A stretch of DNA of 64,000 bases from Capnocytophaga sp. oral taxon 338 str. F0234 (lineage in GTDB: Bacteria; Bacteroidota; Bacteroidia; Flavobacteriales; Flavobacteriaceae). Both the position numbers and the translations under genes were made by a program. This document shows, in pieces, positions 1 to 6,428 of this stretch. How positions within the stretch are numbered: position 1 is the first letter of the stretch; each line of letters starts with the position of its first letter. Under the pieces are notes generated by a model. It was not told the DNA's origin, made no database searches, and saw only the letters and a program-made list of their open reading frames with translations. The stretch is taken from positions 776,714-840,713 of the forward strand of contig NZ_GL872413.1 in the NCBI RefSeq assembly GCF_000192225.1, in the 5' to 3' direction.

Positions 1-24
1 TATTATCCTACACATATATACTCA

Positions 25-53
25 TTGCTATTTAGGAATTATTTGTACCTTTG
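25..53 (+). promoter_or_regulatory. Bacteroidota-type promoter for the first gene
   Basis: A TACCTTTG element at 46-53 matches the Bacteroidota -7 consensus TAnnTTTG. A TTG at 25-27 lies 18 nt upstream and fits the -33 element. The start codon follows 27 nt downstream. Confidence 0.6.
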
Positions 54-79
54 CCGCGTTTCAAATATAACTTAACACT

Positions 80-862
80 ATGAAACATTTATTTTATATA
101 TTATTGGCACTATTGTCTTCTGTTCCTGCGTATTCACAGATGCTATTTTCAGAAAATCTTACTATGACAATAGACAGCACCAAGACACTGCAAGGGAACC
201 TCTTACCTGTCTTGGATTTCAAAACTGAAAAGGAAAATGTTCTCACTTTCAAAAACACGGCTAATCTCAACCTACTGATAAAGCATGATAGGGTTATCAA
301 TGTGATTAACAAATTTGAGTTTTCTACTTATGGCAACAAGGTGATCGTAAGTGGTGGATATATACATACAGAATACCGCTATCTGTTAGACCACGCTTTT
401 GAGGTTTATCCTTATGTGGAATCACAATGGGCAGAAAGTAGGGGAATGAATAATAAGATTTCTACGGGCTTACAATCACGCTATCGGCTGGTAAATACTC
501 ACTCCTCTTTGATGTTTGCCGCAGTAGGATTATTCTTTGAATATGAAAAGTGGCAACACCCTGCTCCTGAGGGTACTGAGTCAGCTTATGCTTATAGTCG
601 CAGTATTAAAAGCCATTTATCACTCAGTTTCAGGCATCAGTTGGGTGAACAATGGGAACTTACCACTACGGCTATTCATCAAACCAAACCCGATAGTACT
701 TTTAAAGAAGCACGCTATGGAGGAGCTATTGACCTCAAATATAACATTACGCCTACTATAGGTATACGCGGAACCTACCGACTCATCTATGACACTGCTC
801 CTATTGTACCGGTGAGAAAAGACTATAATACTATAGAAATAGGACTTGACCTTTCATTCTAA
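80..862 (+). CDS. Secreted outer-membrane beta-barrel candidate (DUF481-like)
   Basis: This is a 260-aa protein with an N-terminal signal peptide (positive MKH, hydrophobic core, cleavage near AYS-Q at about residue 20). The remainder alternates hydrophobic and polar residues, is rich in Tyr, Arg and Thr, and ends GLDLSF with a terminal Phe, as outer-membrane beta-barrels usually do. It resembles in style the small DUF481/YdiY-type barrels of Bacteroidota, but I see no diagnostic motif, so the family is an inference. The start is the first ATG after a good promoter. The next gene on the same strand begins 40 nt downstream and may be co-transcribed. Function is unknown. Confidence 0.7.
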   Translation: MKHLFYILLALLSSVPAYSQMLFSENLTMTIDSTKTLQGNLLPVLDFKTEKENVLTFKNTANLNLLIKHDRVINVINKFEFSTYGNKVIVSGGYIHTEYRYLLDHAFEVYPYVESQWAESRGMNNKISTGLQSRYRLVNTHSSLMFAAVGLFFEYEKWQHPAPEGTESAYAYSRSIKSHLSLSFRHQLGEQWELTTTAIHQTKPDSTFKEARYGGAIDLKYNITPTIGIRGTYRLIYDTAPIVPVRKDYNTIEIGLDLSF

Positions 863-902
863 CAGCATATTAAGCTAATTAACAAATTGATTTATTAACA
901 AT

Positions 903-1568
903 ATGTTTACAATTCCTTATCTTGAATCCAAAGAGTTTTTCTATTTGGATGTATTCCTAAAATTGCTTCTAGGACTCTTAGCTATTGCCTTCATTATCAA
1001 TAAGTCAGGAAAGGGCAATCTAGCACCAAGTCCAGCTATGGATCAGGTACAAAATTACGTATTAGGTGGAATTATTGGGGGAGTGATCTACAGCCCTTCG
1101 GTTACTATCTTTCAGTTTGCTATTGTATTGGTCATCTGGGCATTTCTTATCATTGGGTTACGCAAACTCAAGACCAAGAGTTCTGCCTTTAGGAGATTCA
1201 TAGATGGAGCACCTGTGATTGTTATCAATTGCGGTAAGATAGATATAGCCGCTTGCAAGAAAGCTAAGATTACAGCACATGAACTTGCTTTCAAACTACG
1301 CAAAGAGGGAGTATACTACATCCGAGATGTCAAAAGAGCAGTGCTTGAGCAGAATGGGGAACTTATCATTGTATTAGCAGGAGAGGAGAATCCTAAATAT
1401 CCTATCATTACTGACGGAATTATACAAAAGAATGTACTGGAAGATGTGGATAAAACTGAAGAATGGTTGCTTGAAAAGCTACAAAAACAAGGGTATAACA
1501 ATACTTCAGAGATTTTCTTAGCGGAATATGAAAACGGACAAATAAAAGTTATCCCCTATACTGATTAG
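903..1568 (+). CDS. DUF421 (YetF-family) membrane protein
   Basis: This 221-aa protein has two to three hydrophobic segments in residues 15-90, then a soluble C-terminal domain. The pattern of membrane helices, then a stretch around GAPVIVINCGKID (residues 101-113), then AHELAFKLRKEGVYYIRDVKRAVLEQNGEL, matches my knowledge of the DUF421/YetF family. Those proteins are inner-membrane proteins of unclear function with a cytoplasmic alpha/beta tail. Length is normal for the family. It lies 40 nt after the preceding beta-barrel gene with no terminator visible between them, so they may be one transcript. Family assignment is fairly secure; the biological role is not known. Confidence 0.8.
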   Translation: MFTIPYLESKEFFYLDVFLKLLLGLLAIAFIINKSGKGNLAPSPAMDQVQNYVLGGIIGGVIYSPSVTIFQFAIVLVIWAFLIIGLRKLKTKSSAFRRFIDGAPVIVINCGKIDIAACKKAKITAHELAFKLRKEGVYYIRDVKRAVLEQNGELIIVLAGEENPKYPIITDGIIQKNVLEDVDKTEEWLLEKLQKQGYNNTSEIFLAEYENGQIKVIPYTD

Positions 1569-1688
1569 CTGATCTTTGCGTTTTCTCAAGAATTGGGCAA
1601 ATTACCGAAATGTAATATAATTCTGTTGAAAAAGTTATGTTCATTTCACCAATAGTAGATATGGAGCGTATAATTTTGAATAGGAAAG

Positions 1689-1706
1689 AAAAATTCCCCG
1701 CTTATA
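1689..1706. repeat. Left copy of an 18-bp direct repeat flanking the R-M locus
   Basis: AAAAATTCCCCGCTTATA occurs here and again, identically, at 3381-3398. The two copies bracket the restriction-modification genes. Both belong to the CCCCGC hairpin family seen elsewhere in the first 14 kb, so the repetition may reflect family membership rather than a target-site duplication. Confidence 0.7.
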
Positions 1707-1724
1707 TAACTTACCAGCGGGGAG
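1694..1724 (-). terminator. Hairpin terminator of the R-M operon (CCCCGC family)
   Basis: TTCCCCGCT (1694-1702) pairs with AGCGGGGAG (1716-1724), with one wobble at the base of the stem and a 13-nt loop. Read on the minus strand the stem is followed by a T5 run. It therefore suits termination downstream of the methyltransferase gene that ends at 1760. Confidence 0.75.
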
Positions 1725-1759
1725 AAGTGCTTTATTTTATTTTTTCCTTGTAAAAGAAT

Positions 1760-2746
1760 TTAGAATAAACTATACATTTGTTCTCTCTCTAAGTCTTCTA
1801 TCCTTTTCAAAGAAATATCATAGTAGTTAGTCTCTAATTCGTAACCAATATATTTCCTATCATTCATAAGACAAGCAAGACCTGTACTTCCACTTCCCGA
1901 AAAAGGGTCTAACACGATTTGCCCTTCAAAGGTAATCAGTTTTACTAGGTGTTGCATAAGTTCCACTGGTTTTAAAGTAGGGTGATTATTATAAGTCTCT
2001 GCCTTTTGTCTAACTTTAGGTACTAAGAAAAACTTATCATATCCATCTTTAAAAGCCTCTACTCGTAGAATATTTGAAGGGACTCTACCCATAGGGTGAG
2101 GATTGTGTCCCACTTTTGTCTCTCCTTTCTCATAAGGAATATGTGTTTGTTCAATATTCAAGACGCCTGTTCCGTTCTTAATCACATTTTTGGCTATATT
2201 TTTCTCTGTAAGAATAGGTTTTTGTACTAAAATAATCGGTTCATAAGCAGGCTTCAAGGCTAATCCAGCTCCTTTGTATTTTTGTCCCAATTCAGAAGAG
2301 GGGGCTTTTCTATATTTTGGTTCATCAGTATAATAGTTATCTGCTCCGTCTTTTTTATAGCCTTGTACATAGTTGTATTTCCCTATAATCTGGCTTTCGA
2401 CTCCCAATTCTTTGTCTATCTCCAAAGCAATATCCCTACTTTTGGGCATTCCATTGAGGTAAGACCAAAAAAGAACATCTTTTATAAGGAAACCACTATC
2501 TTCTAAATCTACCATTAAGCGATGCATAAGACGAATAGAAGAAAATACCAGCCCTTAACTTCCTTCCTTGAGTACTCTTAGGGTGTCTTCCCAGATCTCT
2601 CTTTTTGGTAAGTCTTTATCCCAATAATGATTTTGATAAGAGATACCATAAGGAGGATCAGTGATAAGAGCATCAATACTTTCATTCTCTAATTCACTCA
2701 GTCCATAACAGGATTTATTATATATCTTGTAATTCTTTGAGATCAT
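1760..2746 (-). pseudogene. Beta-class DNA methyltransferase gene interrupted by an in-frame stop
   Basis: The gene starts at ATG 2746-2744 and encodes about 63 residues carrying the catalytic motif DPPY (motif IV). It then meets TAA at 2557-2555. After nine sense codons the same frame continues for 255 residues and ends at 1760. The second part has the SAM-binding motif LDPFSGSGSTG near its C-terminus. Motif IV before motif I is the beta-class order of N4-cytosine/N6-adenine methyltransferases. There is no frame change, so one base substitution (Tyr codon TAT/TAC to TAA is the simplest) explains the break. The internal ATG at 2527 could make a C-terminal fragment without DPPY, which should be inactive. 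It follows the nuclease gene after 5 nt and must be the modification partner. A sequencing error or suppression is not excluded. Confidence 0.85.
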
Positions 2747-2751
2747 CTATG

Positions 2752-3246
2752 CTAATACTTTTTACTATAATTAACCAATAAGGTATATACAAATTCTTTA
2801 CCCTTGTCAGGAGGACAAATCACTTGAAACTGATATTCCTTTATCATTTTTTGGATAGAAATGGATTGTGTAGAACGACTTCCTTTTTTTCTTTGGGTTA
2901 CCATTCTATACAAGTCTTTCCCCAACTGAGGATGCTGCCCATAGACCATAAATTGTAGATCATGCGCTCCTTTCCAAACACCCACTACTGTGAAAAGTCG
3001 TTTGTCGGAGAAAGCAAGTGCCTTTTCTTCATTGGTATCATTCCATGTTCCTCCCCAAGTCCCACTAGAGATAGAACACTGTTTTACCTCCAAGAATTCA
3101 TTTACTTTACTCTTTTTAGCATCAAATCCATGTTTGTCCCAATTGAGTAAATCATACCCTAAATAGTTTGCTATGATAGCATCACGCACTGAATTGATAG
3201 TGGTATCTGTATCATAGATGTCAAACTTTTCTTGAAACTTATACAA
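2752..3246 (-). CDS. Type II restriction endonuclease candidate, PD-(D/E)XK fold
   Basis: The 164-aa frame contains GFDAKK followed by FLEVKQCS: Asp42, then Glu53-Val-Lys55, a D-Xn-ExK nuclease core. With the adjacent methyltransferase this points to a type II restriction enzyme; specificity is unknown. Its TAG stop lies 5 nt before the methyltransferase ATG, so the two form one operon. The start is a problem. This frame begins at TTG 3246, yet the same frame stays open about 29 codons further upstream with convincing protein-like sequence (including SVPVEFRTLGFHALSEL) and no ATG or GTG before a TAG near 3330. Either TTG or another unusual start is used, or the true start has been lost and the gene is decaying with its partner. 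A promoter-like TATTTTTG lies upstream on the minus strand, near 3344-3351. Confidence 0.7.
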   Translation of the reverse strand: MYKFQEKFDIYDTDTTINSVRDAIIANYLGYDLLNWDKHGFDAKKSKVNEFLEVKQCSISSGTWGGTWNDTNEEKALAFSDKRLFTVVGVWKGAHDLQFMVYGQHPQLGKDLYRMVTQRKKGSRSTQSISIQKMIKEYQFQVICPPDKGKEFVYTLLVNYSKKY

Positions 3247-3380
3247 TTCACTTAAGGCATGAAACCCAAGTGTCCTAAACTCAACAGGTACAGATCTAAA
3301 GTCTCCTTTTTCAAATATATCTATCTATTCAATTTCTGTAATGCAAAAATACTAAATTGATGACCAACAACCAATGATAA

Positions 3381-3417
3381 AAAAATTCCCCGCTTATAGA
3401 CTTTTTTACACTTGGAA
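3381..3417. repeat. Right copy of the direct repeat, within a decayed hairpin
   Basis: AAAAATTCCCCGCTTATA (3381-3398) is identical to 1689-1706. It begins a 30-nt unit (3388-3417) with an intact left arm CCCCGCTTATAG. The right arm reads TTACACTTGGAA instead of the expected complement CTATAAGCGGGG. It looks like a mutated member of the hairpin family. The rest of the gene-free stretch 3330-3554 shows nothing further. Confidence 0.6.
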
Positions 3418-3554
3418 AATGGCTATATATTGTTTGATTTTTGCGTTTACCAACTAACTAAAAGCCTATTCAAAGAGGGATTTCTCCAAAATATACGAAC
3501 CAGATTTGTAATAATCTACAAAAGGTTATCATATTAATAAATAATCTCTTTTAC

Positions 3555-4154
3555 TTATTTATTTCCAAAGATATTCTTCAAATGAACGATATATTCTCGC
3601 TTGTAGGCCTCAATCCTTTCAGGAGTGCCATTTTTTACTATATCATAAAAATGAAAACCTTCTAAAGGTGAGAGTCCCACAAACTTATTCATCTTGTGGA
3701 AACCAAATAGAACGCCTTTGTCTACAGATGTTTGCTCGAAAAAGTCATTCGGCTGAGTAAAAGCTCCTAATGGTGCATTCCACGTAGTGGTAACCATATA
3801 TTTTTTACCTTGCATAAGTCCCCCCGTACCATAATTGATTTCAGGCTCTTCGTGCGAACGACCATCATTGGGGCAAATGATGTCCATTCCTGCAATAAAT
3901 ACCTCATCGATGTATTGCTTCAAGCCATAAGGCACCTGAAACCACCAAATAGGCGTATGATAGATAATCACATTGGCGCCTGCTATCTTTTCCGCTTCTG
4001 CTCTTGGGGCATATTTGTTATTTACACAAGTAGATTGCACCTGATAGCCCAATTCTTCAAGTGTTTGGGTCGTCCATTCTGTAATAGTGGCATTAAGGGC
4101 ACCGCCTTCTCCGTGAAATTTCTGTCCTCCGTTGATAATAAAAACTTTTTTCAT
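3555..4154 (-). CDS. mdaB: MdaB-like NAD(P)H:quinone oxidoreductase
   Basis: The 199-aa product is a flavodoxin-fold NAD(P)H oxidoreductase. The N-terminus MKKVFIINGGQKFHGEGG resembles the MdaB flavin-phosphate loop. The segment IIYHTPIWWFQVPYGLKQYID and the later NYGTGGLMQGKKYMVTTTWNAP are characteristic of MdaB/NQO-type two-electron quinone reductases. MdaB enzymes use NADPH and FAD to reduce quinones without making semiquinones and protect against oxidative stress. I place the start at ATG 4154-4152. An in-frame start at 4211 would lie upstream of the promoter element TACTTTTG at 4188-4181. The gene diverges from the DUF3601-KPR gene. The substrate is not determined by the sequence. Confidence 0.85.
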   Translation of the reverse strand: MKKVFIINGGQKFHGEGGALNATITEWTTQTLEELGYQVQSTCVNNKYAPRAEAEKIAGANVIIYHTPIWWFQVPYGLKQYIDEVFIAGMDIICPNDGRSHEEPEINYGTGGLMQGKKYMVTTTWNAPLGAFTQPNDFFEQTSVDKGVLFGFHKMNKFVGLSPLEGFHFYDIVKNGTPERIEAYKREYIVHLKNIFGNK

Positions 4155-4180
4155 TTTTCTTTTATTTATAAATTCAGTGG

Positions 4181-4219
4181 CAAAAGTAATAAATAATTGA
4201 CTAATGATCACTATCTTTG
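4181..4219. promoter_or_regulatory. Divergent promoter pair between mdaB-like gene and DUF3601-KPR gene
   Basis: On the minus strand TACTTTTG (4188-4181) fits the -7 consensus for the mdaB-like gene. On the plus strand TATCTTTG (4212-4219) fits it for the gene starting at 4240. No clear -33 elements were identified. Confidence 0.55.
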
Positions 4220-4239
4220 CATCTTAAAAATCACATAAT

Positions 4240-5475
4240 ATGGAATTGCAAGTAGGAAAGAGCTATCGCATAAAAAATGATATTTTCAGCTTTAAAGCGG
4301 GTGAAGTTTGGTCGTTAGTAGATGAGGGATACCAAGCGTACTTCGGCGAACACAATTTTGTATTCGTTAATGCCGAGAAAAATTGTCACTTTATGGTATT
4401 ACGAAATACTTCCGATGAAGATATGGAAATAGGATGCCATTTGGATAGGTATTTTGAGGAAATTGAAGGGGATGATAATAATTTTATACCTTTGTCCTTA
4501 GATAAAAAAGACACTATGAAAATCTTAGTAATAGGCATAGGCGTTATAGGCTCTATTTACGGCTATGTGTTTTCTAAAGCAGGATACACAGTAACACATT
4601 ACCTTAGAAAAGACAGTAAAAAGAATAACATACACACTTTAAACGTTCATATCTTGGACGGACGTGGACACAAGAAAGGACTTTCGTATACCGACAGCTA
4701 TTCTATTGAGCACGCCACAGAAAAAGAGTATGATTTTATCTTTATTGCGGTACCTTCTGGAAAATTAGCAAGTGTGATAGAAGAACTCAATAAAGAGCAT
4801 ATTACAGGAACACTGCTCATTGCTTGTGGTATTTGGGAAGATAAGAATTATCTGGAAAAACTCTTAGGCAATCGTCCTTATGTATTGGGTTATCCCGTAG
4901 CAGGAGGCAACTTAGAAGGTGAGACCCTTAATGCTTGTCTGTTTGACCATTTTATGCTGGAGAGCAAAGCAAAAACTACTATTGATAATTATGACGATTT
5001 AGTAAAGCTATTTAGCGATTGCCATATAGCCTTAGAACACCCTTACGATATGCTCGAATGGATATGGTTACATCTGGCTATTAATGCGGGAGTTATTTCG
5101 GTAGCAAGTACTACAATGGAAAATTATAGCAATAATGCACAAACTACTGAGGCAGCCGAGAAGCTAATGCAGTCTGCCAAACTACTGAAGCAAGCCGTAA
5201 AATCGGTACGTGAAACGGTGAAGATAGTAGCCTCACGAGGGGTGGTACTAAAACACTACAACAACGAGTTACTACCTTACAAGTTGCCTACTTTTCTTTC
5301 AGCACCTTTGATGAAAAGAATGTTTGCCAACAATATCCTTACCCAAAAAATAATGACCCTTCACAACAACCTCCCCGACTTATTATATGTATGCAAGTGC
5401 GTGTATGAAGAAGGTAAGAAAAAAGGTATAGAAGCACCTTTGTTCTATAAAAATTGCAGCAAGTTACCAATCTAA
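4240..5475 (+). CDS. DUF3601 domain fused to a ketopantoate reductase-like (ApbA/PanE) enzyme
   Basis: The frame encodes 411 aa in two parts. Residues 1-80 (start MELQVGKSYRIKNDIFSFKAG, with a DLRYFEEI-like end) resemble the small DUF3601 domain. From Met93 (MKILVIGIGVIGSIYG) a Rossmann fold begins with GxGxxG at 99-104, followed by a ketopantoate reductase-type fold. The C-terminal part is helical, as in the PanE C-domain. PanE reduces 2-dehydropantoate with NADPH, but many ApbA-family proteins have other substrates and there is no pantothenate gene nearby. The two domains are in one frame with no stop. They may be a true fusion or two once-separate genes merged by loss of a stop codon. An internal start at Met93 could also yield the reductase alone. 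Confidence 0.75.
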   Translation: MELQVGKSYRIKNDIFSFKAGEVWSLVDEGYQAYFGEHNFVFVNAEKNCHFMVLRNTSDEDMEIGCHLDRYFEEIEGDDNNFIPLSLDKKDTMKILVIGIGVIGSIYGYVFSKAGYTVTHYLRKDSKKNNIHTLNVHILDGRGHKKGLSYTDSYSIEHATEKEYDFIFIAVPSGKLASVIEELNKEHITGTLLIACGIWEDKNYLEKLLGNRPYVLGYPVAGGNLEGETLNACLFDHFMLESKAKTTIDNYDDLVKLFSDCHIALEHPYDMLEWIWLHLAINAGVISVASTTMENYSNNAQTTEAAEKLMQSAKLLKQAVKSVRETVKIVASRGVVLKHYNNELLPYKLPTFLSAPLMKRMFANNILTQKIMTLHNNLPDLLYVCKCVYEEGKKKGIEAPLFYKNCSKLPI

Positions 5476-5493
5476 TAGAAAATTAGCAATAAA

Positions 5494-6378
5494 ATGAAAA
5501 GACTACATCCTTTATTATTAGTCCTCCTTTGGGGGCAAAATATACTATGGGCGCAAAAAGCAGTATTAGTTAGAACACAATACGAAAGCTATGCCATAGA
5601 CAATGAAACCGATTCACTACTCCCCGACAGAAAGGAGAGCCGTGAATACTATACCTTTTTGCGCTTCAACCGTAGAAAGGATACTTTATTTGTCCATCAA
5701 AAAGATACCCCAAAGGATATAGCGCAAAAAGATGCCTTTTCTTACTTCCTCACTACGAAAAAAATAGATGCCGATAAGCTACAACTACTTATAGGCGATA
5801 GAAATTACACCCATACACTTTTATTTTACGTTGAAAGTCCCAATATCATACGTGTAAATAGAGATAGTTATGTACTCAGTGATGAATACAACCACTTTCT
5901 AAAGAAGAAAATATTCAAAAAAAAGGATATTGCGACTATTTTAGATTTTTTAGACGACCAATTTGGGGATTATTTTATAGATACGGAAGTATTTATGATA
6001 AGCACTAAGGACAAATACAAAAAGAACCTAAAAATGCACGGTGGCACTATCATCAACGAAGCTGATACCACTGTTTATAGTACTTTATATGCAGCATACG
6101 ATGATAAAGGTCTTCAGATGTTAGGAAGAGTAGATACTAACGAACCCCAACTACCTTTTTCACTTGACAAGAAAAGAAAATATATAGATGCTGATAAGCT
6201 CGTTTTCGAAATAGAGGAACAAACTCCCAAAAACAACGCCACTTATACCCAAGAAATCTATTTCTCAGGCGAAAAGTTTATAGAAAAAGGTGAATATACC
6301 CAATACGGACTTAATATAACTACGTTTTATACGGAAACTATAGAGAAAATAAAAAATAAGAAGTTTTTATTACTTTAA
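5494..6378 (+). CDS. Secreted protein of unknown function
   Basis: This 294-aa protein has a clear signal peptide (KRLHPLLLVLLWGQNILWAQ, cleavage after about residue 20). The mature part is charged, rich in Lys, Asp and Tyr, and has no membrane segment. I recognise no domain. It begins 18 nt after the DUF3601-KPR gene, so the two are probably one transcript. The mature protein should be periplasmic or surface associated; no lipobox Cys is present. Conservation outside close relatives cannot be judged here. Confidence 0.65.
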   Translation: MKRLHPLLLVLLWGQNILWAQKAVLVRTQYESYAIDNETDSLLPDRKESREYYTFLRFNRRKDTLFVHQKDTPKDIAQKDAFSYFLTTKKIDADKLQLLIGDRNYTHTLLFYVESPNIIRVNRDSYVLSDEYNHFLKKKIFKKKDIATILDFLDDQFGDYFIDTEVFMISTKDKYKKNLKMHGGTIINEADTTVYSTLYAAYDDKGLQMLGRVDTNEPQLPFSLDKKRKYIDADKLVFEIEEQTPKNNATYTQEIYFSGEKFIEKGEYTQYGLNITTFYTETIEKIKNKKFLLL

Positions 6379-6392
6379 TTATTTTTATTTTG

Positions 6393-6400
6393 TACCTTTG
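6393..6400 (+). promoter_or_regulatory. -7 promoter element that fixes the start of the large methyltransferase
   Basis: TACCTTTG matches TAnnTTTG exactly. An open frame extends upstream to 6390, but a start there would overlap this promoter. The usable start is therefore ATG 6429-6431, 29 nt downstream of the element. Confidence 0.65.
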
Positions 6401-6428
6401 CAGAAAATATAAAATTACAAGTGTGGGA

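Noticed and set aside
3810-4196. Plus-strand open frame opposite the MdaB-like gene
   Set aside because: It is a shadow of a clear enzyme gene.
5494-6378. Lipoprotein call for the secreted unknown protein
   Set aside because: No Cys is present near the signal-peptide cleavage site.
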